64,000 nt of DNA from Buchnera aphidicola str. Bp (Baizongia pistaciae). GTDB taxonomy: Bacteria > Pseudomonadota > Gammaproteobacteria > Enterobacterales > Enterobacteriaceae. The notes below the pieces were generated by a model that ran no database searches, was not told where the DNA came from, and worked only from the letters and a program-made list of their open reading frames with translations. The number at the start of each line of letters is the position of its first letter. Position 1 is the first letter of the stretch. The stretch covers positions 186,001 through 250,000 of the forward strand of contig NC_004545.1 in NCBI RefSeq assembly GCF_000007725.1, given 5' to 3'. Position numbers and translations under genes: made by a program. Shown piece by piece: positions 51,321-61,522 of the stretch.

Positions 51321-52833
51321 AGTTTTTTTTATTTAATAATTTTTTTATTATTTTGTGATCAGAAAAATGATAATATTTATTATTTATAATTTGATATTTT
51401 TCGTGACCCTTTCCTGCAACTACTATTATATCTTCTTTATCTGCATTATTGACAGCAAATTTTATTGCATGTTCTCTATTTGGAATAATGCGTATTTTAT
51501 TTTTAAATTTACATCCTGAAAGTATGTTTTTAATAATTTTTAGAGGATGTTCGTTTCTAGGATTGTCATTTGTTAGTATAACTTGATCAGACATTTTTTC
51601 AGCAATTGAACCCATATATGGTCGCTTTGTTTTATCTCTATCTCCCCCGCATCCAAAAATGCACCATATTTTTTTTTTATTAAATATTTCTTTTAATGTG
51701 CTTAACAAGTTTTTTAATCCATTTGTATTATGTGCATAATCTATAATAACTTTTGGTTTGTTAACAATATGGATATGTTCCATTCTTCCAGATATTGTTT
51801 TTATGTATTTGCAAACTTTAACCAAATCGGTTATAGGATAGTTCAATTCTAACAAGGTTGCTAGAGCTAATAAAATATTAATAACGTTAAAATGTCCTAT
51901 TAACGTGCTATTTAATATTCCATGACCCCAACTAGAATTAAAATGAATATTAGTACAATTTTGTTTTTGTATAATTTTATTTGCATGTATCCATTTTTTT
52001 GGCGATATAGAATTAAAGTTTTGGTCTTTGGTGGTAATGGTGATTACATTTTTGTGATTTAGTTTTTTGATCCAAGTTTTTGCTATTAAATCATCTGCAT
52101 TAATAATTAATGTATTAATGTTATATTTAAAGAAAAATGCTTTTTTTGCATTTATGTAGTTATCCATAGTACGATGATAGTCGAGATGTTCTGGTGTAAT
52201 ATTTGTTAATATTGCTATTTTAAACGGAAGTTGTTCAATTCTGTGTTGGACTATTCCATGAGAAGATATTTCTATAGCGAATGTTTTAATATTTTGTTTT
52301 AGCATATGATATAGAAATTGATGTATATTTGCTGATGATTCTGTGGTATTGTCAGTTTTCTTTAAATTGTTATTTATGCCATGTCCTAAAGTTCCCATAA
52401 TTCCTATTTTAACATTTAATAAATTAGCCCATTGAGACACGATGTGCGTGGTAGTACTTTTTCCATTCGTTCCAGTAATTCCTATCAGTGTAAAATTATT
52501 TTCAAAATGGTAATACTTTTTTAATATTTGAGGTAAATTTTTAGATAATTTAAAAAAATAAATTATTGGGACATGGTTTATAATTTTCTTTAATGTTCCG
52601 TTTTTAAATTTTTGTTTTGTATCGTAAAGTATTATTTTTGCACCATTTTTTATTGCATGAATCATGTGTTTATTTGTTTCATTAATATTTTTTTTTTTTA
52701 ATACGCAAAATAAGTACCCAGGTTTAACTAAACGACTGTCTGATTGAATTCCTGAAATTGTATACGAATATGATAATTTTATCCAAGATGATAATAATTG
52801 TTGTAAATTATTGTTTTTTATAAGTATTGTCAT
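51307..52833 (-). CDS. murE: UDP-N-acetylmuramoyl-tripeptide synthetase, meso-diaminopimelate adding
   Basis: Adds the third residue of the stem peptide; 508 residues (E. coli 495). The ATP loop is GITGTNGKSTTTH. The substrate-selecting motif DNPRNEHP is the form that specifies meso-diaminopimelate. This agrees with dapD at 61523. Other landmarks: DSRLVKPGYLF, SSHGIVQHR, DYAHN, GCGGDRDKTKRP. A run of 12 A (52688-52699) at codons 45-49 is the longest coding homopolymer noticed here. Confidence 0.97.
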   Translation of the reverse strand: MTILIKNNNLQQLLSSWIKLSYSYTISGIQSDSRLVKPGYLFCVLKKKNINETNKHMIHAIKNGAKIILYDTKQKFKNGTLKKIINHVPIIYFFKLSKNLPQILKKYYHFENNFTLIGITGTNGKSTTTHIVSQWANLLNVKIGIMGTLGHGINNNLKKTDNTTESSANIHQFLYHMLKQNIKTFAIEISSHGIVQHRIEQLPFKIAILTNITPEHLDYHRTMDNYINAKKAFFFKYNINTLIINADDLIAKTWIKKLNHKNVITITTKDQNFNSISPKKWIHANKIIQKQNCTNIHFNSSWGHGILNSTLIGHFNVINILLALATLLELNYPITDLVKVCKYIKTISGRMEHIHIVNKPKVIIDYAHNTNGLKNLLSTLKEIFNKKKIWCIFGCGGDRDKTKRPYMGSIAEKMSDQVILTNDNPRNEHPLKIIKNILSGCKFKNKIRIIPNREHAIKFAVNNADKEDIIVVAGKGHEKYQIINNKYYHFSDHKIIKKLLNKKNYDFN

Positions 52834-52873
52834 AAGATTAAATAACTAGTTATAATGTGTTTTTAATGTATTA

Positions 52874-54604
52874 TTATAGATAAGCATCAGGTTTTATGTT
52901 TTTTATTTTTAATATTTTTTGCATAATTGTTTTAAATATTGGAGCTGCAATTTCACCTCCATAATATTTGTTCGATTTTGGTTCGTTTATCATTATCATA
53001 AGACAGAATGTAGGATTGCTAACAGGTGCAAATCCGACAATGTAGGAAACGTATTTATTATCATATTTCCCTTTTGAATTTATTTTTTTAGCAGTCCCAG
53101 TTTTAACTGCTATTCGATATCCCTTTATAGCTGCTTTAAATCCAGCTCCACCAGGTTTAGCGACTTCTTCTAACATATTTATAACAGTTTTAATGATTTT
53201 TTTAGAAAAAACTTGTTTGCTAAAAATATCATTTTTTAAATTAGTGTCATTTTTAACTATTATAGATAATGGTTTAGATAGTCCATATCTTCCAATAGTT
53301 GTATATATTCTTGCTAATTGTAGCGGGGTTGCCATTAATCCATATCCAAAAGATAACGTAACTTTGTCTAGATCAGACCAATGTTTTTTATTAGTATTTA
53401 AAACTCCATTGCGTTCACCAATTAGTCCTAAATTAGTGGATTTCCCAAGTTCAAATTTAGAATAAATATCAATTAATTCAGATATTGGAATAGATAATGC
53501 TAATCGTGATACACCTGTATTACTTGATTTCTTTAGAATATCGGAAGCTGTTAATGCGTGATGATATGATACATCATGTATTATGTGTTTGTTTACTACT
53601 AATGAAGATGTATTAATTACAGTTTCAGGAGTAATTATCTTTTTTTCAAGTGCTTTCATAATGATCATAGGTTTAACAGTAGATCCTAATTCAAAAATAT
53701 CAGTAATTGCCTTATTTCTAATTAGCGGATTATTTTTAAATAATTCGCTAGAGTTGTTTGGATCATATGAAGGTGTATTTACCATAGACAAAATTTCTCC
53801 TGTTGGGATATTTACTAAGATAGCTACCCCGAATTTTGCTTTATTTGACATGACAGCTTGATTTAGTATATGGTATATAAACTTTTGAAAGCTGCAGTCT
53901 ATACTTAATATTATGTCGTGTGATTGAATTTTATTCACTAAATTGTGTTGTTCTATAATTCTTCCGTATCTGTCTGTTATAATTTGTTTTTTTCCTGGTT
54001 TTCCCATTAACAGTTTATTAAAACTTTTTTCTACTCCTTCAATACCTTCATTATCGATGTTAGTAAATCCGATAAGTTGTGATGTTAGTTTTCCAAATGG
54101 ATAAAATCGTTTGAAATCATCTAGTATATATATTCCTGGGATATGAAGTTGACTGATGTATTCAGAAATTTCTGGGTTAACCTTGTGAGCTAGATATATA
54201 AAATGATTGTTTTTAGAATATTTAATTCGATAAAATATTTCGCTTAGAGGGATAGACAAAACTGTTGATAACATTTTCCATTTTAAATTAGGATATATAT
54301 GTGTTTGTTTAGAAAATAGTAGTTTTGGATCTATACAAATATTTTTTACGGGTATGTTAATTGCTAATGGATATCCCAATCTATCTGTAATATTTCCACG
54401 TTGATTAAATTCAATTTGCGTTCTTAAAGAACGTAAATTGCTTTTATATATTAATTTTTTCGAAACAATAATTTGTAAAAAAGTTATTCGTGATAATACT
54501 AGAATAATAGTTATAATAATTAAACTCAGCAATATAGTAATTCTGTTATTAAAAGTTTCATTTTTGATATGAATATTTTTTTTGTTTTGAAAAAAGTATT
54601 TCAT
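52874..54604 (-). CDS. ftsI: Penicillin-binding protein 3, septal transpeptidase FtsI
   Basis: Monofunctional class B transpeptidase crosslinking septal peptidoglycan; 576 residues (E. coli 588). A cytoplasmic tail of about 20 residues precedes a transmembrane helix (about 22-45). The non-catalytic pedestal (RGNITDRLGYPLAI, GVEKSFNKLLMG) follows. The penicillin-binding domain has the nucleophile motif GSTVKP, the SSN triad and VKTGTAKK. The C-terminus lacks much of the processed tail of E. coli. Confidence 0.97.
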   Translation of the reverse strand: MKYFFQNKKNIHIKNETFNNRITILLSLIIITIILVLSRITFLQIIVSKKLIYKSNLRSLRTQIEFNQRGNITDRLGYPLAINIPVKNICIDPKLLFSKQTHIYPNLKWKMLSTVLSIPLSEIFYRIKYSKNNHFIYLAHKVNPEISEYISQLHIPGIYILDDFKRFYPFGKLTSQLIGFTNIDNEGIEGVEKSFNKLLMGKPGKKQIITDRYGRIIEQHNLVNKIQSHDIILSIDCSFQKFIYHILNQAVMSNKAKFGVAILVNIPTGEILSMVNTPSYDPNNSSELFKNNPLIRNKAITDIFELGSTVKPMIIMKALEKKIITPETVINTSSLVVNKHIIHDVSYHHALTASDILKKSSNTGVSRLALSIPISELIDIYSKFELGKSTNLGLIGERNGVLNTNKKHWSDLDKVTLSFGYGLMATPLQLARIYTTIGRYGLSKPLSIIVKNDTNLKNDIFSKQVFSKKIIKTVINMLEEVAKPGGAGFKAAIKGYRIAVKTGTAKKINSKGKYDNKYVSYIVGFAPVSNPTFCLMIMINEPKSNKYYGGEIAAPIFKTIMQKILKIKNIKPDAYL

Positions 54605-54686
54605 TTATATAAGACATTCCTTATAAGTTTTGTTTATGATTATTTTAAAATAAGTATTTTATAGGGAATGAAGATCATATTTATAT

Positions 54687-54938
54687 TTAAGTATCTATTT
54701 TTTCATGTTTAAACTTCAAACGCGATGTTGATATATATTTTTCTAGATTTAATGGCATCTGTTTTTTTTTAATAATATCTAGTTCTTCTTGTTGGGAAGT
54801 TAATAGACGAGTTTTATGTATTATTGTGATTATTAGCAGTGCTGATATAAATATCATAAAAATAAGTATCAGTTGTGTTTTGTAAAATGATATTAAATCG
54901 TTAAAAATTATTTTTGATAAATTGTAGTTTTTATTCAT
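54687..54938 (-). CDS. ftsL: Cell division protein FtsL
   Basis: Small bitopic protein; in E. coli it forms the FtsQLB complex that activates FtsWI. 83 residues (E. coli 121). A cytoplasmic N-terminus (1-20), one transmembrane helix (21-40), then a short periplasmic coiled-coil segment (about 42-75: HKTRLLTSQQEELDIIKKKQ). Sequence similarity alone is weak; the call rests on topology and the rsmH-ftsL-ftsI gene order. It overlaps the end of rsmH by 8 bases. Confidence 0.9.
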   Translation of the reverse strand: MNKNYNLSKIIFNDLISFYKTQLILIFMIFISALLIITIIHKTRLLTSQQEELDIIKKKQMPLNLEKYISTSRLKFKHEKIDT

Positions 54939-55878
54939 TATTATTTTTTTGAGCTACTCTTAGTATAGCGCTATGTGCTCGAGGATTTTTGCGAATTTCT
55001 ATGGTACTAGGAAAAATTTTAGTTATAATCTTTAACTGCTTATTAGCTAAAGATTTTAACTGTGTTTCTGTTATTGCTAGTCCTGGAGGAACAAAGGGTG
55101 GTTTGCTATATTTTATCATAAATTTTTTAACAGTTCGGTCTTCTAGTGAATGAAAACTTAAAATTAATAGTTTTCCACCAGGAATTAATATGTTTAAAAC
55201 ATGTTCTAATGCTTGTTGTAATTCATATATTTCATGGTTGATATATATTCTAATAGCTTGAAACACTCTTCGAGCAGGGTGTTTTCTATATTTTTTAATG
55301 GGTATGCTATTGGTAATTATTTTAGACAGTTCTAAAGTCCTGGTAATAGTTTTTTTTTTGTTATAAGCAATAATGTTATACGCAATTTTTTTTGAAAAAG
55401 GTTCTTCTCCGTATTTTTTTAATACGTGATATAATGTTGTTAAATTAGTTTTTTTTAACCACATATATGCTGGAATACCTGTATTTGGATTCATTCTCAT
55501 ATCTAAAGGTCCATCTGAAATGAATGAAAATCCCCTATTAGGATTATTGATTTGCATAGATGACATTCCTAAATCTAACAATATTCCATTGACTTTACCT
55601 CGTATTTTATTTTTATTAGAATATTTTAATATATTAGAAAATTTTCCATGAATTATATTAAATCGAGTATCGTTCTTTAATTTATTAGCTATTTTTATGG
55701 CGTATGGATCTTGATCAATGCTATATAATTTTCCATTTTTTCCTAAATGTTTTAAAATTTCTTTGGAATGACCGCCATATCCGAATGTAGCATCAATATA
55801 TATTCCATCATTTTTTATATCTAAATTTTGAATTGTTTCGTTTAGTAGTACAGGAGTATGTGAAAAGTTGTTTTTCAT
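54931..55878 (-). CDS. rsmH: 16S rRNA (cytosine1402-N4)-methyltransferase RsmH (MraW)
   Basis: SAM-dependent methylation of C1402 in the decoding centre of 16S rRNA. With the ATG at 55878 the protein is 315 residues (E. coli 313) and starts MKNNFSHTPVLLNETI, matching MMENYKHTTVLLDEAV. The frame stays open 19 codons further to an ATG at 55935, and neither start has a clear ribosome site. SAM-binding IDATFGYGGHS; LLDLGMSSMQINNPNRGFSF; DGPLDMRM; and the C-terminal SFHSLEDRTVKKFM and NPRAHSAILRV are conserved. mraZ, upstream of rsmH in E. coli, is absent. Confidence 0.96.
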   Translation of the reverse strand: MKNNFSHTPVLLNETIQNLDIKNDGIYIDATFGYGGHSKEILKHLGKNGKLYSIDQDPYAIKIANKLKNDTRFNIIHGKFSNILKYSNKNKIRGKVNGILLDLGMSSMQINNPNRGFSFISDGPLDMRMNPNTGIPAYMWLKKTNLTTLYHVLKKYGEEPFSKKIAYNIIAYNKKKTITRTLELSKIITNSIPIKKYRKHPARRVFQAIRIYINHEIYELQQALEHVLNILIPGGKLLILSFHSLEDRTVKKFMIKYSKPPFVPPGLAITETQLKSLANKQLKIITKIFPSTIEIRKNPRAHSAILRVAQKNNNE

Positions 55879-55971
55879 GATTAACTTTTGTGTGCTTAAT
55901 TTGTTATTTTTTATTTTGATTGAATCTATAATCATTAGTTTGATTATTATTAAATAAGATATTAAAATATT

Positions 55972-56451
55972 CTAATTTTTATAAATGCTTATTATTCCAG
56001 AACGAGAAATTTCAATTATATTTGTTAGTTTTTTCATAATTTCTATGTATGTATCTAGATTTTTGTTAGTACCTGACAGTTGTATAATCGAAATATTAGA
56101 CGTAGCGCTAATAATATATCCTCGAAATGCGTTTGTAATATCTTGTACTTTTCGATATTGATCATATGTATTGTTTATTTTTATCAACATAATTTCTCTT
56201 TTAAAATGTTCTTCGTCTTCTATTTCCGTTACCTTTAATACATCAATCAATTTGTGCAGCTGTTTTCCAATTTGTTCGATAACCTTTTTATCTCCAAAAG
56301 TTTGTATTGTAATTTTAGAAATTGATAAATCTTCTGTAGGTGCGACTGTTATGCTTTCTATGTTATATCCTCTTTGTGAAAATAGACCTACAACTCGTGA
56401 TAAAGCTCCAGATTCATTTTCTAATAGAATAGATAAAATACGATGTTTCAT
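55972..56451 (-). CDS. ilvH: Acetolactate synthase III regulatory subunit
   Basis: Small ACT-domain subunit that stabilises IlvI and confers valine feedback inhibition; 159 residues (E. coli 163). The N-terminal ACT domain [19 protein letters not shown] retains Asn12 and Gly15, equivalent to E. coli Asn11 and Gly14 of the valine site. So feedback control appears intact. The second domain (about 80-159) includes REIMLIKI and ISRSGIISI. Its ATG overlaps the ilvI stop by 4 bases, so translation is coupled. Confidence 0.97.
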
Positions 56452-58178
56452 AAAGACGTATGCTCCGTTGTTCGTAATATCATTTCATTCATGCCGCCAC
56501 TTCGAATTTGCATAGGGTAAACATGCTCTTCAGGATCTATAGTAATGTCTACAAAAACTAAATTTCCTTGGTCTAATTTTAATAATGCTAACTTTAGTTT
56601 TTTTTCTAAGTCTTCAGGATTATGAATAGAAATCCCTATGTGACCATAAGATTCAGCTAATTTTATAAAATTAGGTAATGATTTCATATATGAATGAGAA
56701 TGTCTACCCGAATATATAATATCTTGCCATTGTTTAACCATTCCTAGAGAGCGATTGTTTAAGTTAAGTATTAATATTGAAAGTTTATACTGCATTGCTG
56801 TAGATAATTCTTGAATATTCATTTGAATGCTTCCGTCACCTGTGATGCAAAGCACAGTTTCTTTTGGTAATGCTAATTTTACTCCTAGAGCTGCTGGTAA
56901 GCCATATCCCATAGTCCCTAGTCCTCCTGAATTCACCCATCTCCTTGGCTTATTAAATGAATAGTATAGTGCTGTAAACATTTGATGTTGGCCTACGTCT
57001 GATGTTACGAATGCGTTCCCGTTGGTTAATGCGGATATTATTTCAATAACATTTTGAGGTTTTATTTTTTTGCTTTTTCGATCGTATTCTAGGCTATTTT
57101 TAGATTTCCAACAATTTATTTGTTTCCACCAATGTTCTAAGTTATAAATATTTTTTTTAGAAAATTGATTTTTTAATAAATTTAATATTTGTTTTAAAAC
57201 GTTACGAGCGTGTCCTACTATGGGAATATGTGCAGAAATAGTTTTAGATATTGATGTTGGATCAATGTCAATGTGTATGATTGTAGCGTTTGGACAATAT
57301 TTATCTACATTATTAGTTGTTCTATCATCAAATCTTACTCCGATAGCTAATATTACATCTGCGTTGTGTATAGCCATATTAGCTTCGTAAGTACCATGCA
57401 TTCCTAACATTTTAAGATTTTGGGGATGGTTCTGAGGTAAAGCTCCTAATGCCATTAGAGAAGTAGTTACTGGAATATTTAGTGTTTCAGCTAAAAGTTT
57501 TAGTTCCTTATGACTATTGGAAGTTATTATCCCGCCTCCAATGTAAATTATTGGTTGTTTTGCTTTTATTAAAATATGTAAAGCTTTTTTAATTTGGCCT
57601 TGATGACCTTGTAAAACTGGACTATATGATCTAATACTGATTAGTTTTGGCCAAATGTATGGTTTTTTTATTAGTGGGTTAAGAATATCTTTAGGAAGAT
57701 CAATGACAATAGGGCCAGGGCGTCCACTAGATGCTAACCAGAATGCTTTTTTGAAAATTTTAGGAATATCTTCAGTATTTTTTACTAAAAAACTGTGCTT
57801 TACTATTGGTCTAGATATACCGATCATGTCACATTCTTGAAAAGCATCATATCCGATTAGTGATGAGGCTACTTGTCCAGATATTACAACTAGTGGTATA
57901 GAATCCATATACGCAGTGGCAATTCCTGTAATAGAATTAGTTGCACCAGGTCCAGAAGTTACTAATACTACTCCTATTTTTCCAGTAGCACGCGCATATC
58001 CATCTGCCATATGAGTAGCGCTCTGTTCGTGTCTGACTAAAATATGTTTAATTCCATGCATTTGTTTTAAAGAATCATATATGTCTAAAACTGCTCCTCC
58101 TGGATATCCGAATATATATTTAATACCTTGATCAATAAGTGATCTGATTACCATATCAGATCCTGATAACATTTTCAT
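56448..58178 (-). CDS. ilvI: Acetolactate synthase III catalytic subunit
   Basis: ThDP- and FAD-dependent enzyme making acetolactate and acetohydroxybutyrate, the first common step for valine, leucine and isoleucine, which aphids need; 576 residues (E. coli 574). The ThDP-activating glutamate is Glu51 in [20 protein letters not shown]/central domain: [11 protein letters not shown]. The ThDP/Mg motif starts [12 protein letters not shown] and continues to [13 protein letters not shown]. Head of ilvIH. Confidence 0.98.
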
Positions 58179-58468
58179 TTTTTCCCCGGGTTAATGATTA
58201 AATTTGAAATTTTATTTCATATTTTTGATTAAAAGTTTAAAAAAGAATTTAAAGTTATAACGTATGTAGAAGTTTATATTAATTTTACATTTTTTAAAAT
58301 ATTTCTTACTTAATAAATTATTAAATAATAAAATATTTATATTTAAATATAAATTTGTATATGTATTCTCATTTTTAAATACATTTAAAATGTATGTATA
58401 ACAATTATTATTTTTTGAACTATATGTAATTTTTAATATTAAAATTATATTAAACGTGATTATGTATT

Positions 58469-59494
58469 TTATTTAATTAAAAATTTTTTAAATTGTGGAG
58501 AAGTCCATGTAAATAGAGTGGATTTATTTTTTTTAATCAAACATACTGCTAATTTCTCTTGAATAGATATTTTTTTTGCTTGGCGAAATCCTAATAGAAT
58601 TAATCCTGTATCCCATGCGTCTGATTTTAATGCTGATTTTGAAATTACAGTTACTGAAACTAGATCAGTGTTGGCAGGGTTACCTGTGATAGGATTAATT
58701 ATATGAATAATTTTTTTATGTAGCGTATAATAATTTCTATATGTTCCCGAAGTACTTACAGCATTATTTTTTAAAGATATTAGACAATGGATTTCATTAT
58801 CTGTTTCTGTTGGTTTTTGAATGGCAATAATTTTATTTTGTGAATTTTTAGGTGATGTATGAGTGACTACTGTACCTCCTATAGAAATATAGTAATCATT
58901 TATTCCTTCATCATCAAGTATCCTTTTTAAATTGTCTGCAGCAAATCCTTCTCCTAAAGTTGATAAATTAATTTGTAACTTCGGTATATCTTTTTGTAAA
59001 TAATATTGCTGTTTATTTATAAGAAGTTTTATGTGATTTAGTCCTGTTAACATTTGAGCTAATTTTATTGTTTTTTTAGAAGGAATACTATGTTTTCGAG
59101 ATGTAGGTCCAAAACCCCAGATATTTATTAGTGTTCCTGAAGTAATATCTAATAAATTATTTGTTTTCTTTCCAACTAATAAACCTATTGAAATAAGTTT
59201 AGCTAAATTTTTATTTATTTTTTGAGGTTTAGTGGTAAAATTTTTATTAAAATTTGAAATATCAGAGTTTTTATTCCATGAAGAGATTTGATTATTGTCA
59301 TAACATAATTGTTTTTCTATTTTTTTTTTTAAATTATAATATGTTAAATGACGATTATTTATGATTTTAACTTTCCACGTTGTTCCCATTGTATACCCGC
59401 ATAAAAATACAGTTTCATATTTTTTTTGTACTTTATTAATTTGTATAGATATTATTAAAAAGTATAAAATACATATATTTATTACATATGCCAT
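58469..59494 (-). CDS. apbE: FAD:protein FMN transferase ApbE
   Basis: Attaches FMN to threonine residues of membrane redox proteins such as the RnfD/RnfG or NqrB/NqrC subunits; 341 residues, close to E. coli. Family motifs: GYTMGTTWKVKI; ISSWNKNSDISNFN; the FAD-binding INIWGFGP; LSTLGEGFAADNL; GTYRNYY; and the metal-binding DAWDTGL. The N-terminus is one hydrophobic helix (about 1-18) but lacks the lipobox cysteine that makes E. coli ApbE a lipoprotein, so here it is probably helix-anchored. An A11 run (59320-59330) lies at codons 55-59. No substrate gene is in the window. Confidence 0.94.
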   Translation of the reverse strand: MAYVINICILYFLIISIQINKVQKKYETVFLCGYTMGTTWKVKIINNRHLTYYNLKKKIEKQLCYDNNQISSWNKNSDISNFNKNFTTKPQKINKNLAKLISIGLLVGKKTNNLLDITSGTLINIWGFGPTSRKHSIPSKKTIKLAQMLTGLNHIKLLINKQQYYLQKDIPKLQINLSTLGEGFAADNLKRILDDEGINDYYISIGGTVVTHTSPKNSQNKIIAIQKPTETDNEIHCLISLKNNAVSTSGTYRNYYTLHKKIIHIINPITGNPANTDLVSVTVISKSALKSDAWDTGLILLGFRQAKKISIQEKLAVCLIKKNKSTLFTWTSPQFKKFLIK

Positions 59495-59994
59495 TAGAGT
59501 TGTCCTTTAATGTAGACAAAGATCTTTCGCTATTTTATGCTTCAATTATTTTAATAAATTAAGTTGTATTAAATAAAAAGTACATCTACTTATATAAAAA
59601 ATAAGGATAAGTAGTTTATTTAATTTTTAAACGTATTTTTTAATGTTATATAAAATTTTTAAAAGAATTAAATTTTTAAAATATTTGTTTTAGATGATTA
59701 AATGTACAAATTTTAGTAAAATATTTATTTTAAGACGTTTTTATATTACTTAATTTATGTATTTTTTAAAATATTTAGTTTAATTTAATTAATTAAAATG
59801 AATTGTTGGAAATATATTTAATACGTTAAAAAATTAATTTAATTTCTTATTTGAATAGATTGTAGTATTTAAAGTATTTAGTGTTATAAATTAATATAGA
59901 TGAAGTTTTTATTTTTAGTAAGTATTATGTATTTAGTAATAATTTTGTTGATCATAATTCTTGTTAATATTAATTTCATTTATGAGAACAATAC
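59495..59994. other. 500-bp spacer between divergent apbE and degP
   Basis: A/T-rich region holding the promoters of both genes. One clean inverted repeat is noted separately at 59586-59614. No sigma-E type promoter, as used by E. coli degP, could be recognised. Confidence 0.5.
59586..59614. repeat. 8-bp inverted repeat upstream of apbE
   Basis: CTACTTAT (59586-59593) and ATAAGTAG (59607-59614) pair perfectly around a 13-base A-rich loop, about 92 bp before the apbE start codon. On the + strand a T/A-rich tail follows. Could be an operator or a hairpin; no function can be assigned. Confidence 0.5.
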
Positions 59995-61392
59995 ATGAAA
60001 AAAATAACCATGATCTTCAATACAGTATTAATATTTCTAGTTTTTTTATTAATTTCTGGTTTTTCTTGGCATAAGTCAGAAATTCCTACTCAAGAAAAGT
60101 TTTTTGAATCAAAATCTTTTAGTTTGTCTACAGTTTTGGAAAAAGTAATACCGTCAGTAGTGAGTATTACTGTTGAAGGTAATGTAACACAATCTACTAG
60201 AATTCCTCGTCAATTCCAGTCGTCTTTTAATAAAAAAGTTTTAGATTGTTTCGGGATTTCACGATGTATGACTCGTCAGGGAAAATTTCATGCGTTAGGA
60301 TCAGGAGTGATTTTAGATTCTAAAAATGGATATATAGTAACTAATAGTCATGTTGTAGATCGTGCAAACAAAATTCAAGTTCAGTTAAGTAATGGTTGTA
60401 AGCACGAAGCAGTAGTAATTGGAAAAGATGCACGTTTTGACATTGCTATAATTAAATTAAAAAAAGTAAAAAATCTTCATGAAATTAAAATGTCTAATTC
60501 AGATATATTAAAAGTGGGTGACTATGTTATTGCTATTGGAAATCCTTATGGTTTAGGAGAAACAGTTACATCAGGCATAATTTCTGCTTTACATCGCAGC
60601 GGATTAAATATTGAAAATTATGAAAATTTTATTCAAACTGATGCTGCAATCAATCGAGGAAATTCTGGTGGTGCTTTAGTTAATTTAAAAGGTGAATTAA
60701 TTGGAATTAATACTGCTATTTTGACTCCTGACGGTGGAAATATTGGCATTGGTTTTGCAATTCCTATCAATATGGTAAATAATTTGACTACGCAAATTCT
60801 TGAATATGGACAAGTCAAACAAAATGAACTAGGTATTGTAGGTATGGAATTAAATTCTGATTTAGCTAAAGTATTGAAAATTAATGTTCACAGAGGTGCG
60901 TTTATTAGTCAAGTGTTATCCAAGTCTCCTGCTGATGTGTCTGGAATTAAACCTGGTGATGTTATAATATTATTGAATAGAAAACCAATTGCTAGTTTTG
61001 CTACTTTACGTGCTGAAATAGCATCATTTCCGATAAAGACAAAAATAGAGTTAGGAATACTAAGAAATAAAAAAGTTAAATTTATTATTGTAGAACTTAA
61101 GCAAAAAATTCAAAGCAAAATTGATTCTTCTGTTTTATGTAAATTAATTTCGGGTGCTAGTTTAAGTAATTTTCGTATTCATGGACAGAATAAAGGTATT
61201 TGCGTTAATTACGTAAATAATGGAACGCCAGCTTATCGAACAGGACTAAGAAAAAATGATATTATTTTTGAAGTCAATAAATATCAAGTGTCGTCTTTAA
61301 GTAATTTTCAAAAAGTGCTTAAAACTAAACCTTTAATATTAGTTTTGCATGTTAAACGTGGGAATGATGTTTTATATCTTGTCACGCATTAA
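59995..61392 (+). CDS. degP: Periplasmic serine protease/chaperone DegP (HtrA)
   Basis: Degrades or refolds misfolded envelope proteins; 465 residues (E. coli 474). The signal peptide has a basic start and a hydrophobic core (about 7-23); cleavage likely follows SGFS. The protease domain has triad His119 (TNSHVVDRA), Asp149 (DARFDIAIIKL) and Ser224 (NRGNSGGALVN). Two cysteines (85, 91) lie in the LA loop, as in E. coli. PDZ1 (about 275-360) and PDZ2 (about 375-460) are both present. Confidence 0.96.
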   Translation: MKKITMIFNTVLIFLVFLLISGFSWHKSEIPTQEKFFESKSFSLSTVLEKVIPSVVSITVEGNVTQSTRIPRQFQSSFNKKVLDCFGISRCMTRQGKFHALGSGVILDSKNGYIVTNSHVVDRANKIQVQLSNGCKHEAVVIGKDARFDIAIIKLKKVKNLHEIKMSNSDILKVGDYVIAIGNPYGLGETVTSGIISALHRSGLNIENYENFIQTDAAINRGNSGGALVNLKGELIGINTAILTPDGGNIGIGFAIPINMVNNLTTQILEYGQVKQNELGIVGMELNSDLAKVLKINVHRGAFISQVLSKSPADVSGIKPGDVIILLNRKPIASFATLRAEIASFPIKTKIELGILRNKKVKFIIVELKQKIQSKIDSSVLCKLISGASLSNFRIHGQNKGICVNYVNNGTPAYRTGLRKNDIIFEVNKYQVSSLSNFQKVLKTKPLILVLHVKRGNDVLYLVTH

Positions 61393-61422
61393 AAATAATA
61401 ATTTAACTGGTTATATTTTTAA

Positions 61423-61460
61423 CCTACCTAGATAAATGATAAAATATTTTTTTAGGTAGG
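61423..61460. terminator. Hairpin between convergent degP and dapD
   Basis: CCTACCTA (61423-61430) pairs perfectly with TAGGTAGG (61453-61460), with a 22-base loop. It is G/C-richer than the surroundings and lies midway between two converging genes. The long loop and lack of a clean U tract keep confidence moderate. Confidence 0.45.
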
Positions 61461-61522
61461 AATTAATACTAGAAATATATTTTTTATAATATAATCGCAT
61501 TAAGGTTTAGCTTAAGAGTGTG

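Noticed and set aside
55879-55935. 19-codon N-terminal extension of rsmH
   Set aside because: No ribosome site and no match to RsmH family N-termini; the ATG at 55878 restores the usual length. This is the least certain of the start revisions.
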